A stretch of 64,000 bases of DNA from Bremerella alba (GTDB taxonomy: Bacteria; Planctomycetota; Planctomycetia; Pirellulales; Pirellulaceae): the NCBI RefSeq assembly GCF_013618625.1, contig NZ_JABRWO010000003.1, forward strand, positions 1 through 64,000. Direction: 5' to 3'. The stretch's first letter is position 1. Each line of letters begins with the position of its first letter. Positions 10,447 to 19,306 of this stretch are shown piece after piece. A program made the position numbers and the translations under genes. The notes below the pieces were generated by a model. It ran no database searches and was not told the DNA's origin. It saw nothing but the letters and a program-made list of their open reading frames with translations.

Positions 10447-12441
10447 ATGGCAGAGAAGCGAGTTCTAGTTATCGGTGGTGGTTTGGCCGGTCTGGCTGCC
10501 ACCATGAAGCTGGCCGAGTTAGGCATCAAAGTCGATTTGATGAGCCTCACGCCGGTCAAACGCTCGCACAGTGTGTGTGCTCAGGGGGGAATCAACAGCG
10601 TCAATGACGCGACGCGCCAACTGGGCGACGACGAGTACAAGCACTTCGACGATACCGTCTACGGTGGCGACTTCTTGAATCACCAGCCACCGGTGTACGA
10701 GATGGCCATGTGGGCTCCTAAGGTGATCGACCTGATGGATCGCCTGGGGGTTCCGTTTAATCGAACCACCGAAGGCTTTATCGATCGTCGTCGATTCGGT
10801 GGAACACTGTACAAGCGAACGGCTTTCGCCGGGGCGACCACCGGTCAACAACTTCTCTACGCGCTCGACGAACAAGTCCGCCGCTGGGAAGTCGAGGGTA
10901 TGGTCAAGAAGTACGAAATGTGGGACTTCCTCGGACCTGTCCTGAATGACGAGGGAACGTGTGTCGGGGCGGTTGCTCAAGATCTCTACAGTATGGAGAT
11001 TCGCTCCTTCAAGGCCGACGCCGTCGTGGTCGCGACCGGTGGTTGTGGTCTGATCTATGGCCGCAGCACGATGAGCATGACCTGTAACGGTTCGGCCGCG
11101 AGTCGCTGTGTTCAGGCCGGTGCTAAGTATGGTAACGGCGAATGTATTCAAGTTCACCCGACGGCCATTCCCGGTGCCGATAAGCTTCGACTAATGAGCG
11201 AATCGGCCCGTGGTGAAGGGGGACGTGTTTGGGTTCCAAAGACGCCTCACGATTCTCGGGGCCCGAAAGACATTCCCGAATCCGAGCGTTACTACTTCCT
11301 GGAGGAACGTTATCCGGAATACGGCAACCTTGTTCCTCGTGACATTGCCACACGCGAGATTTTCGATGTCTGCGTGAATGGTGGCCTCAGTGTTGAGCAA
11401 GATCGCCAGTGCGTCTACTTGGATCTAACGCATATTGAAGCAAGCGAGCTCAATCGTAAGCTGGGCGGTATTCTCGATATCTATCGGAAGTTCCAAGGGG
11501 TCGATCCTTGCTACACGCCGATGCGGATCTTCCCGGCCGTGCACTACAGTATGGGCGGTTTGTGGTCTAATTACGAAAAGAAAGCTAGTGGCGGCTTGGT
11601 CGCCGGATCGCCGACTAATCAGGTCACCAACATTCCGAACTTGTATGCGATTGGCGAAGTCGACTACCACTATCACGGTGCCAATCGCTTGGGTGCGAAC
11701 TCGCTGTTGTCCTGTATCTTCTCAGGGCTTTTCGTCGCACCCGGCTTAGAGACACTGCTCGGTAGCATGGCACCAGGGACGTCGGCAGCCGATCAACCGG
11801 CTTCGTTGTACGAAGCAGCTGTGAAGAAGCACCAAGTGCGTCACGATAGCCTGCTGAAGCAAAAGGGGGATGAGAACCCTTACCTGATTCACCAGGAGTT
11901 GGGCAATCTGATGACCAACGTCGCAACGGTGGTGCGTAAAAATTCGCAGCTCACCGAAGGCATCGGCAAGCTGGCTGACCTGAATGAGCGAGTCTGGAAG
12001 TGCTCTCTCAGCGATACCGGCAATTGGTCGAATCAAAACGTGCTCTTTACCAAGGCTTTGCAGGACATGTTCCCGATCGCGGAGGCTATCCTCAAGGGGG
12101 CTTTGCAGCGTGACGAATGCCGAGGTGCTCACTATAAGCCAGAATTCGAATTGCCTGGCCTAACTGCCGAAAATCCTGCCGAGCATCGCCGTCAGGCCGA
12201 ACAATGGTGTGATAAGTTTGAGGCGAACGTTGATAAGTTTCTCAAGAGTACGATCGCCACGTACGATGGCAAAGACGTAAGCATCAGCTACGAAGAAGTA
12301 GATACAAGCATCGAGCCACCGAGGCCTCGCCTGTATGGCCTCGTTGGTGCGGAACAGATCAGCGATGTTTGGAAGGAACGGAAGAGAAAGAAGCAGGAAG
12401 CAGCTGCCGCTCAAGGTGATCCAGCCGCCACTGCCAATTAG
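10447..12441 (+). CDS. sdhA: Succinate dehydrogenase flavoprotein subunit
   Basis: A 664-residue FAD protein that oxidises succinate to fumarate. The dinucleotide-binding motif GGGLAGLAA is at the N-terminus, and RSHSVCAQGGINS carries the His (about 41) expected to hold FAD covalently. HPTAIPG and SESARGEGG form the active-site region, and HYHGANRLGANSLLS is the C-terminal FAD signature. Length and architecture fit the b558-type (SdhA/FrdA) enzymes. It lies between sdhC and sdhB with short spacers in one operon. Confidence 0.96.
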   Translation: MAEKRVLVIGGGLAGLAATMKLAELGIKVDLMSLTPVKRSHSVCAQGGINSVNDATRQLGDDEYKHFDDTVYGGDFLNHQPPVYEMAMWAPKVIDLMDRLGVPFNRTTEGFIDRRRFGGTLYKRTAFAGATTGQQLLYALDEQVRRWEVEGMVKKYEMWDFLGPVLNDEGTCVGAVAQDLYSMEIRSFKADAVVVATGGCGLIYGRSTMSMTCNGSAASRCVQAGAKYGNGECIQVHPTAIPGADKLRLMSESARGEGGRVWVPKTPHDSRGPKDIPESERYYFLEERYPEYGNLVPRDIATREIFDVCVNGGLSVEQDRQCVYLDLTHIEASELNRKLGGILDIYRKFQGVDPCYTPMRIFPAVHYSMGGLWSNYEKKASGGLVAGSPTNQVTNIPNLYAIGEVDYHYHGANRLGANSLLSCIFSGLFVAPGLETLLGSMAPGTSAADQPASLYEAAVKKHQVRHDSLLKQKGDENPYLIHQELGNLMTNVATVVRKNSQLTEGIGKLADLNERVWKCSLSDTGNWSNQNVLFTKALQDMFPIAEAILKGALQRDECRGAHYKPEFELPGLTAENPAEHRRQAEQWCDKFEANVDKFLKSTIATYDGKDVSISYEEVDTSIEPPRPRLYGLVGAEQISDVWKERKRKKQEAAAAQGDPAATAN

Positions 12442-12524
12442 TTTCCGCCTTCCCATGTGTAAAAGATTGTTCGGTTTCGACCGAACCTACGGCACAGAAA
12501 ACTGGATTCTGAAAAGCTAAGAAT

Positions 12525-13382
12525 ATGATTGCCCATTCCCAAAATAAGCCGAAAACGTTCTTCGTCAAAATCCTTCGCCAGGATGGTCCGGGGAAACCAA
12601 GCTATTGGCAGCGGTTCGAACTCGACTACGAGTCAGAGCTGAACGTGATTAGCGTGCTGCAGAGAATCGCCGCCAAGGCAAAGACTTCCAGCGGCGAAAA
12701 GACCACTCCGGTTTGCTGGGACTGTGGCTGCCTGGAGGAAGTGTGCGGCGCCTGCACGATGGTGATCAATGGCAAGGTTCGCCAGTCCTGCTCGGCTTTG
12801 GTTGATAAGCTTCTAGAGGACAGCAACGAGATCGAGCTTCGTCCGATGACCAAGTTCCCGATCGTGCGCGACCTGTTCGTTGATCGTAGCCGGATGTTCA
12901 ACTCGCTCAAAAAGATCAAGGGGTGGGTTCCAGCGGATGGTTACTACGATCTAGGGCCAGGGCTACGCCAGTCGCGTGCTAATCAGGAGATGGCCTATCC
13001 GCTGAGCGAGTGCATGACATGCGGTTGCTGTGTGGAGGCTTGCCCTCAGTATTCTAAGATTGAATTACTGCCGCATTCCGGGGAATCGGACGAACAGTTT
13101 GAGGAGCGTAAGCTTGACGCCTACAGTCATGGCTTTGTGGGCCCTGCTGCGATCAGTCAGGTGGTGCTGTTTAACTTGCACCCAACCGGAAAGATGATGG
13201 CCGGTGAGCGGCTCGACGCTTTGACCGAAGAAGGAGGCATTCAGGTTTGTGGGAATGCTCAAAACTGTGTAGCCGTCTGTCCGAAGAAGATCCCGCTGAC
13301 GATGAGTATCGGCAGGGTTGGCCGAGAAACGACCTTCAACACGCTTCGCAAGTGGTTCGACCGTCCCGCGAATAAGCATTAA
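12525..13382 (+). CDS. sdhB: Succinate dehydrogenase iron-sulfur subunit
   Basis: A 285-residue protein linking the flavin subunit to the membrane heme subunit. Three cluster motifs are visible: an N-terminal plant-type 2Fe-2S set (CWDCGCLEEVCGAC plus a later Cys in RQSC), a 4Fe-4S motif CMTCGCCVEACP, and the third-cluster motif CGNAQNCVAVCPK. The 2Fe-2S loop has extra Cys residues compared with the usual CREGICGSC pattern. It is the last gene of sdhCAB, 84 nt after sdhA. Confidence 0.95.
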   Translation: MIAHSQNKPKTFFVKILRQDGPGKPSYWQRFELDYESELNVISVLQRIAAKAKTSSGEKTTPVCWDCGCLEEVCGACTMVINGKVRQSCSALVDKLLEDSNEIELRPMTKFPIVRDLFVDRSRMFNSLKKIKGWVPADGYYDLGPGLRQSRANQEMAYPLSECMTCGCCVEACPQYSKIELLPHSGESDEQFEERKLDAYSHGFVGPAAISQVVLFNLHPTGKMMAGERLDALTEEGGIQVCGNAQNCVAVCPKKIPLTMSIGRVGRETTFNTLRKWFDRPANKH

Positions 13383-13388
13383 ACCATT

Positions 13389-13437
13389 CTGGTCTCTCGC
13401 CCCATTGTAGAGAGGGTTAAGGGGAGATGCTAAGGGG
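13389..13437. repeat. REP-like intergenic repeat
   Basis: TCTCGCCCCATTG followed by AGAGAGGGTTAAGGGGAG resembles the widespread CTCTCCCC/GAGGGTTAGGG family of intergenic repeats. A second copy lies at 16296-16337 and a weaker one near 15088-15122. Confidence 0.45.
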
Positions 13438-13446
13438 CAGCCACGC

Positions 13447-14250
13447 ATGACAGATGCTTCCACTTCTCTAAGATTTCAAGGCAAGGTTGCCCTGATAACC
13501 GGGGCCAGCGATCGTGGTATCGGTGGAGCGATTGTTGAGCGTCTCTCGAAAGAAGGGGCCTCAATTGTTGTTGCGAATCGTCACGAACCCAGGCGGGTTC
13601 TCAAACGTCTAGAGCGTCAGAAAACGCCCTTTCTCTATCAAGATTGTGACGTTACCAGCGACGAGCAAATTGCCGCATTGAAGACCGCTGCCCAGGAGAA
13701 ATTCGGCAAGGTCGACTACCTGATCAACAATGCGGGCATCGAGCTTTGCCAGAACCTGGAAGACTATGAAGAAGGTCAATGGCAAGAGTTGCTTGATATC
13801 AATCTGACCGGCGCGATACGCATGACTCGCGCCTTCCTTCCGTTGCTACCCTCACCCGGCGGGGTTGTGCTGAATGTCGCTTCGGCTCTGGGGCTGGGTG
13901 GGTGCGTTGGCTTCTCGGTCTATAGTGCCAGCAAGGCCGGCCTGACCGGTTTTACGCAGTCGTTGGCATGGGAACTGGGACCCAAGAAGATCCGTGTTGT
14001 CGCCGTTGCCCCTGGCATCGTCACCACGCCGATGGCCATGCGATTTGCCGAAGAGTGCGACACCCGCGAGGAAGTCGAACGACTGCGTCAGGATATCGAA
14101 GCGTGTCATCCGCTGGGCGTTGGCGTTCCTCATGATGTGGCCAACGCGGTGGCGTTTCTCGTCTCCGAAGAAGCCAGCTGGATCACCGGCGTCACGCTGC
14201 CGCTGGGTTGGGCTCCGCACTATAACCTGCCGATGCATCGGTATGTTTAA
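13447..14250 (+). CDS. Short-chain dehydrogenase/reductase (SDR family)
   Basis: A 267-residue classical SDR. The Rossmann cofactor motif is TGASDRGIGG (18-27), followed by NNAGI (94-98). The catalytic set is Ser146 (NVAS), Tyr159 and Lys163 (YSASK). The PG motif (VAPGIVTTPMA) comes after it. The family reduces or oxidises an alcohol/carbonyl pair with NAD(P)H; the substrate cannot be told from sequence, though 3-oxoacyl-ACP reductase-like enzymes look similar. The stop overlaps by 4 bases the stop of the convergent hydrolase gene. Confidence 0.88.
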   Translation: MTDASTSLRFQGKVALITGASDRGIGGAIVERLSKEGASIVVANRHEPRRVLKRLERQKTPFLYQDCDVTSDEQIAALKTAAQEKFGKVDYLINNAGIELCQNLEDYEEGQWQELLDINLTGAIRMTRAFLPLLPSPGGVVLNVASALGLGGCVGFSVYSASKAGLTGFTQSLAWELGPKKIRVVAVAPGIVTTPMAMRFAEECDTREEVERLRQDIEACHPLGVGVPHDVANAVAFLVSEEASWITGVTLPLGWAPHYNLPMHRYV

Positions 14251-15029
14251 GCTGAGGCAATAAATTCCAAAGCAATCTCTGCAGCTTCGTCCATTTTTTC
14301 ATATGGGACCATATGCCCGCACTCTTCCAGGACGGTTAGTTTGGCATTGGGCAAATGCTTTGCGTAGTATTCGCCGTGGGCCAGCGGGATAAGCTTGTCA
14401 TGACGCCCCCATATCACTTGCACCGGGCCGCTTAAGCGGTGGAGGTGACTCGCCAGTTTGGGATCGTGCAGGTAGGGGTTCCAGCCGACGCGTGCCGTTG
14501 CCTCACGTGCACGTAGCCACATAAGGATGCGTGGGTCGTTGATGTCGCTGGGGAAGTGGTCGATTGATTGCTGGCTTTTCGAGTCGAAGAAAAGTAGTTC
14601 ACGTAGCTTGTCGAAGTTATCAATGAACAGTTCTTCCATGGGAGCCCCGTCGACGTGCAAGCCAGCTGCAGCGATCATCACCAGGGGGCCTATCAGGTCG
14701 GGACGAATCAGTTTTACTTCGGCTGCGGTCCACGCACCCAGCGAATAGCTCACGACCGGAACATTCTCCAGGTTCAGTTCGCCCAGCAGGTCGACGTAAT
14801 GCCAGGCCAGATCGTGGATATCCTGAATCTGATCTAGGCCTTCGCTTAGTGCGAATCCTGGATGAGCTGGAAGGTACACCGTGTATTTCTCGGCCAACTT
14901 CTTGTGAAACGCGATTGGTTCAGTCTCGCCCCCGGCCGAGTGCAGGTACAGCAGCGGAGGCCCTTCGCCCAGGATGGTGAGCTGCGTCTTCTTGCCGGCG
15001 ATATTTAAAGTCTTGTTTTCTGTTTTCAT
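14247..15029 (-). CDS. Alpha/beta fold hydrolase
   Basis: A 260-residue enzyme with a complete catalytic triad: nucleophile Ser96 in SYSLG (a variant of GxSxG), Asp211 in WGRHDK and His239 in CGHMVP. The N-terminal strand LLYLHSAGG supplies the oxyanion region. It resembles meta-cleavage-product hydrolases and haloalkane-type hydrolases in layout, but the substrate is unknown. It lies 100 nt downstream of the luciferase-like oxidoreductase on the same strand, suggesting a two-gene catabolic unit. Confidence 0.85.
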   Translation of the reverse strand: MKTENKTLNIAGKKTQLTILGEGPPLLYLHSAGGETEPIAFHKKLAEKYTVYLPAHPGFALSEGLDQIQDIHDLAWHYVDLLGELNLENVPVVSYSLGAWTAAEVKLIRPDLIGPLVMIAAAGLHVDGAPMEELFIDNFDKLRELLFFDSKSQQSIDHFPSDINDPRILMWLRAREATARVGWNPYLHDPKLASHLHRLSGPVQVIWGRHDKLIPLAHGEYYAKHLPNAKLTVLEECGHMVPYEKMDEAAEIALEFIASA

Positions 15030-15129
15030 AAAACGCGTCTTGCGCGGAGTGGGTTGGTTGTGGATTGCGTGTACCTTGGTCGGCGTCTCGCCCTAGCGCT
15101 CTTCCCTGTGGGGAGGGAGGATCATGTCT

Positions 15130-16284
15130 CTAGCTGGAGAGGGTGACGTCGAGTTCTTCGCGGAGGCCAGGCATGACCTTTTCGGCGAAAAGCTTCATAT
15201 TCTTGCAGGTCATATCGTGCGGCAGCGTGCCGAGTTGGAACAAGCCTAGCAGGTTCCCAACGCCCAATCTTTTGATACGCTCTGAAAGCTTCTGGCGAAC
15301 CGTGTCCGGGCTGCCGACGATGGCGTACCCGCCAGCTTCGATGTCTTCGCGGGATTCGCAGGTGCTCATGAATTGCTTCAAGCCCTTCTGGATGCCAGCG
15401 ATCGAGCGGGCCGATGTGTAGCCTGGCGGAAACACGACCAATCCTTTGAGGAGCTTCTTTACGAAGTACCAGAGGTGCGGTTCGTACTCGGCCCAGGCTT
15501 GTTCATCGGTTTCCGCGCAATAGATGGGCAGAAGCCAGCCGAGTTGTTCCGGGTCGGTGGTGTAATCGCACTTCTCACATTCATCACGGAACATATCGAA
15601 GTTGCGTTGGAAGAAGTCCATGTGGAAGTAGGGAATACCCATATAAGCGAACCGACGCTGAGCCACGAACTGAATCGTTTCGCGGCTACCGGCGCCAGGG
15701 ATCCAGATTGGTGGATGCGGTTGCTGAATGGGGCGTGGCCATGGGTTGACGTACTTCAGCTTCCAATGCTTGCCGTAGTGCTCGAATGGACCAGGCTCGG
15801 TCCACGCTCGCATGATGAGATCAAACGCTTCCCGGTACATCTCGCGGGCAAAGGTTGGGTTCTTCGAGAAGCTGTAGTATTCAGGACCGCCACCGACAAC
15901 GAGGCCAGCGATCAGCCGACCGCCGCTGATGCAGTCGATCATGGCAAATTCTTCAGCGCAGCGGGTTGGCGGATCGTAGAAGGGTATGGCATTTCCCACC
16001 ACGGCAATGCGGCAGTTCTTCGTCTGTCGCGCCAAGATCGATGCCATCAGGTTGGGGCTAGGCATCGTGCCGTAGGCGTTCTGGTGATGTTCGTTGACGC
16101 AAACCCCGTCGAACCCTAGCTGGTCAGCAAGGACGAGCTGATCGAGGTAGTTGTTATAGAGTTCGCCGCCGTGCTCGGGATCGAAGATTTCGTTAGGGAG
16201 CCAGGTCCACGCGGTATCGTACTTCTCGGAAAAGTCCTCAGGAAGTCGGTCCCAGGGCATCAAATGGAAGGCGAAGAATTTCAT
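15130..16284 (-). CDS. LLM-class flavin-dependent oxidoreductase
   Basis: A 384-residue member of the bacterial luciferase-like monooxygenase family. Visible marks are the N-terminal MKFFAFHLMPW strand, VNEHHQNAYG early in the barrel, GLVVGGGPEYYSF in the middle and HPPIWIPGAGS before the C-terminal part. Such enzymes use reduced FMN or F420 to oxidise small organic substrates. The cofactor cannot be told by eye. A shared transcript with the downstream alpha/beta hydrolase would fit oxidation followed by hydrolysis of a ring or ester, which is inference only. Confidence 0.88.
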   Translation of the reverse strand: MKFFAFHLMPWDRLPEDFSEKYDTAWTWLPNEIFDPEHGGELYNNYLDQLVLADQLGFDGVCVNEHHQNAYGTMPSPNLMASILARQTKNCRIAVVGNAIPFYDPPTRCAEEFAMIDCISGGRLIAGLVVGGGPEYYSFSKNPTFAREMYREAFDLIMRAWTEPGPFEHYGKHWKLKYVNPWPRPIQQPHPPIWIPGAGSRETIQFVAQRRFAYMGIPYFHMDFFQRNFDMFRDECEKCDYTTDPEQLGWLLPIYCAETDEQAWAEYEPHLWYFVKKLLKGLVVFPPGYTSARSIAGIQKGLKQFMSTCESREDIEAGGYAIVGSPDTVRQKLSERIKRLGVGNLLGLFQLGTLPHDMTCKNMKLFAEKVMPGLREELDVTLSS

Positions 16285-16295
16285 GGGTGATTCTC

Positions 16296-16337
16296 TTGTC
16301 CCCTCGCCCCTTTGGGGAGAGGGTTAGGATGAGGGGC
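16296..16337. repeat. REP-like intergenic repeat
   Basis: CCCCTCGCCCCTTTGGGGAG followed by AGGGTTAGGATGAGGGG is a close match to the common REP-type intergenic palindrome. It lies just upstream of the luciferase-like gene and is related to the element at 13389. Confidence 0.55.
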
Positions 16338-16503
16338 GGAAGCGTGGGTCAGGTTCGACTTTTCGCCCTGTCTGGACCCCCCGTAGGCGGCGGGAAATAA
16401 CCAGGTGAAAAGGCTTTTGCAGAGCCCCAATGGATTTCTAATAAAGTCGCCAAAATACGCATCTGTGACAACCCGAGAAGTTGGTTTCTCTTACCCACAG
16501 GCG

Positions 16504-16548
16504 CAAAAAAAGCACCCCGGAAAGGTGTAAAGACCTAAACGGGGTGCC
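16504..16548 (-). terminator. Rho-independent terminator of fusA paralogue
   Basis: On the minus strand GCACCCCG (16547-16540) pairs with CGGGGTGC (16519-16512), enclosing a second AGGT/ACCT stem, and is followed by seven T residues. It ends about 30 nt after the EF-G stop codon. Confidence 0.85.
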
Positions 16549-16576
16549 TCGTATGTCAAAACGGAGCAAGCAGTGC

Positions 16577-18670
16577 TTACTTCGCCAATTCCAATTCTTT
16601 CTTACGTTCGGCAACCACTTCTTCCTGAATGTGGGAAGGAGTTGGCTTGTAGCTACCCAGTTCCATACTGAACGTGCCCTGACCTTGGGTCATGCTGCGA
16701 AGTTCCGTCGCGTAACCGAACATGGCTGCCAAAGGAATTTCGGCTAGGATGACCGTCGTGTCACCATTCATATCGGTTTGATTGACCATTCCACGGCGGA
16801 CGATAATGTCGCCGGTAACAGGCCCCTGGAACGCTTCGGGGATTTCAACTTCGACGTTCATGATTGGCTCGAGCAAGGTTGGCTTCATTTTCATGAAGTT
16901 CTCACGGAAGCAGCCTTGGGCGGCAATCTTAAATGCCATTTCGGACGAGTCGACATCGTGGTACGAACCATCGCTCAAGATGATCTTCATACCCACCACG
17001 GGGAACTCAGCCAAAGGCCCCTTGGCCATGCAAACTTCAAAGCCTGACTTGACGGCTGGGATGTATTCCTTGGGAATACGACCCTGGCTAATCTTGTCTT
17101 CAAAGACGAAGTTTTCGGCGTCTTCGGTATCCTGTGGAATTGGTTCCATGCTACCCACAATGTGAGCGAACTGGCCGGAACCACCCGTCTGCTTCTTATG
17201 CTTGTAATTGTAATCGACGATTTGCGTTGGGCTTTCGCGGTACGAAACCTTAGGTGGGCCGGTGACGACTTCCACCTTGTATTCGCGGCGAATACGTTCA
17301 ACGTAAACGTCCAAGTGCAACTCACCCATGCCCGCGATGATCGTTTCGTTCGTCTCGGGATCGGTGAACACGTGGAAGGTTGGGTCTTCCTTGCGGAAAC
17401 GCTGCAGTGCCTTGCTCAGCTTGTCGCTGTCGTCTCGGCTCTTTGGCGCGACCGAGATCTTAATGACCGGGATCGGCACAAAGATGTTTTCCAGCGAGCA
17501 AAATTCGCGGTCCTTGGCATACGTATCACCGGAAGCACAATCGACACCGGTGACGGCAACAATGTCGCCTGCCCCTGCACTATCGATTTCTTCTCGCTTA
17601 TTGGAGTGCATACGCACGATACGGGCGAAACGTTCCGATTTGCCGGTACGCTGATTCACGTAGGGCTGACCCTTTTCGATCGTACCCTGGTAAATTCGCA
17701 TGAAGGTCAATTGACCGAACGGATCTTCCACGATCTTGAACGCCATGCCCACAAACGGAGCTTGGGGATCGCAAGCCAGCGGAACTTTGTCTTCCGATTC
17801 TTCGAAGGTGTTGGCGCTGTACTTCACTTCCAGTGGCGACGGCAGGTAACGCACAATTGCGTCCAGCAGCGTTTGCACACCTTTGTTCTTGTAGGCCGTA
17901 CCCATGAAGACTGGGGTGATCTGCAGACCGACGACGGCATCGTGCGTGGTCTTGTAGATCAAATCTTTGGGCACTTCTTCTTCGGACAGAAGCAGTTCCA
18001 TGATCTCGTCGCTGTAGTTCGACAGCGCTTCGAGCATGTCGTGGCGAGCTTCCTGCGCGGTTTCTTCCAGGTCAGCCGGAATCGCTTCCTTGCGGACCGT
18101 TACGCCTTGTTCGCCTTCGTAGTAGATCGCTTCCATTTCGATCAGGTCAACGACGCCCTTGAAATTATCTTCCGCTCCAATTGGAACTTGGTAGGCGATC
18201 GCATCGACGCCCAGCTTGGCACGCATCTGCTTGATGACGCTGTCTGGGTTGGCACCGGTACGGTCCATCTTGTTGATGAACGCCAGGCGTGGAACCTTGT
18301 AGCGTTTCATCTGGCGGTCGACTGTGAGGGACTGAGCCTGAACACCACCGACTGAGCAGAGAACGAGGATGGCACCATCGAGCACGCGAAGCGAGCGTTC
18401 CACTTCCACGGTAAAGTCAACGTGGCCTGGGGTATCGATCAGGTTGATCGGATAGCCATTCCACGCGACGCTGGTAGCAGCCGAGGTAATGGTGATACCA
18501 CGTTCTTTTTCCAGTTCCATATGGTCCATGGTCGCGCCATCGCCACCACCGCGGACTTCCTCGATCTTGTGGATACGACCACTGTAGAACAGGATGCGTT
18601 CGCTCAAAGTCGTCTTACCGGAGTCGATGTGAGCCGAAATACCGATGTTTCGTAGTTTCTTCAGGTCCAT
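16577..18670 (-). CDS. fusA: Elongation factor G, mitochondrial-type EF-G1 paralogue
   Basis: A 697-residue translational GTPase that drives tRNA/mRNA translocation on the ribosome. The P-loop is AHIDSGKTT (13-21), followed by RGITITSAAT (switch I), DTPGHVDF (G3), NKMDRTGA (G4) and domains II-V. The Ser in place of the usual Ala in AHIDAGKT, together with SAATSVAW, matches mitochondrial EF-G1 and its bacterial spdEFG relatives, which are known in spirochaetes, planctomycetes and some delta-proteobacteria. It stands alone rather than in the str operon (no rpsL, rpsG or tuf nearby), which also points to a paralogue. No clear Shine-Dalgarno precedes the ATG; a strong terminator follows. Confidence 0.93.
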   Translation of the reverse strand: MDLKKLRNIGISAHIDSGKTTLSERILFYSGRIHKIEEVRGGGDGATMDHMELEKERGITITSAATSVAWNGYPINLIDTPGHVDFTVEVERSLRVLDGAILVLCSVGGVQAQSLTVDRQMKRYKVPRLAFINKMDRTGANPDSVIKQMRAKLGVDAIAYQVPIGAEDNFKGVVDLIEMEAIYYEGEQGVTVRKEAIPADLEETAQEARHDMLEALSNYSDEIMELLLSEEEVPKDLIYKTTHDAVVGLQITPVFMGTAYKNKGVQTLLDAIVRYLPSPLEVKYSANTFEESEDKVPLACDPQAPFVGMAFKIVEDPFGQLTFMRIYQGTIEKGQPYVNQRTGKSERFARIVRMHSNKREEIDSAGAGDIVAVTGVDCASGDTYAKDREFCSLENIFVPIPVIKISVAPKSRDDSDKLSKALQRFRKEDPTFHVFTDPETNETIIAGMGELHLDVYVERIRREYKVEVVTGPPKVSYRESPTQIVDYNYKHKKQTGGSGQFAHIVGSMEPIPQDTEDAENFVFEDKISQGRIPKEYIPAVKSGFEVCMAKGPLAEFPVVGMKIILSDGSYHDVDSSEMAFKIAAQGCFRENFMKMKPTLLEPIMNVEVEIPEAFQGPVTGDIIVRRGMVNQTDMNGDTTVILAEIPLAAMFGYATELRSMTQGQGTFSMELGSYKPTPSHIQEEVVAERKKELELAK

Positions 18671-19306
18671 AATGTCACGATTGAAATAAAAAACAGGTGT
18701 AAGGAGGCGAACAAGATTCGAGGCGTCTCGGTGGTTTTAGGTGAGATGGCCCGAACCATAATTCGGAAACAGAATCCGGTAAAACCGCAGCTGACTCGTC
18801 TCGGACATCGGCCCCAGTTTCCCCTAAAGGGGGCTCGCGGAGCCTGAGTATATTGATCCAGCATCTTACTGGTTTTGGCTTTTCCTGCTAGGTCACTTAG
18901 GAGAAGCCATCGCACATGTCCAGAGGGGAACGTCAGCCTAAGCGGCAGCTGAAATTCCTGGTCCCACAACAATGGGACGACGCGTCGGAAGAATGAGAAG
19001 ATGGATAGTCTTCATAAATGCGCGGGACAAAATCCCTGTAAAGGCTTATCTGGCCAATAGTTAACTCTCGCGAGTGCCCATCAAAAGGCTCTCTGCGTCC
19101 CTTATGGGGAATCACAAAGTGTTAAGGGATGGCAAATCGCCCTAACCACTCGACTCTCTATTTGTATACCAAGGCCCTCGAATGGGGAAGGTGAAAATTC
19201 ACCGTTTTTTATTAATGGAGCTGCCCTCAGAAAGCATGGACGAGCGTGTTTTCGCCTATTGAACGGTTCGTTGGCATAACCGGTCTACGAGTTTTAGAGG
19301 GCTGAC
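18671..19306. other. Long intergenic region upstream of fusA
   Basis: 636 bases with no credible gene: short frames lack ribosome binding sites and typical codon use. It should hold the EF-G promoter. A short GGTG/CACC hairpin followed by a T run near 19187-19210 could be a weak plus-strand terminator. I see no tRNA or riboswitch. Confidence 0.4.

Noticed and set aside
10519-11157. A 212-codon minus-strand frame opposite sdhA
   Set aside because: Antisense to a well-supported gene; composition is that of a shadow frame.
15373-16119. A 248-codon plus-strand frame opposite the luciferase-like gene
   Set aside because: Antisense shadow with no plausible motif or ribosome binding site.
17162-18355. 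A 397-codon plus-strand frame opposite fusA
   Set aside because: It is antisense to a clear EF-G gene and comes from codon-position bias of that gene; no family resemblance.
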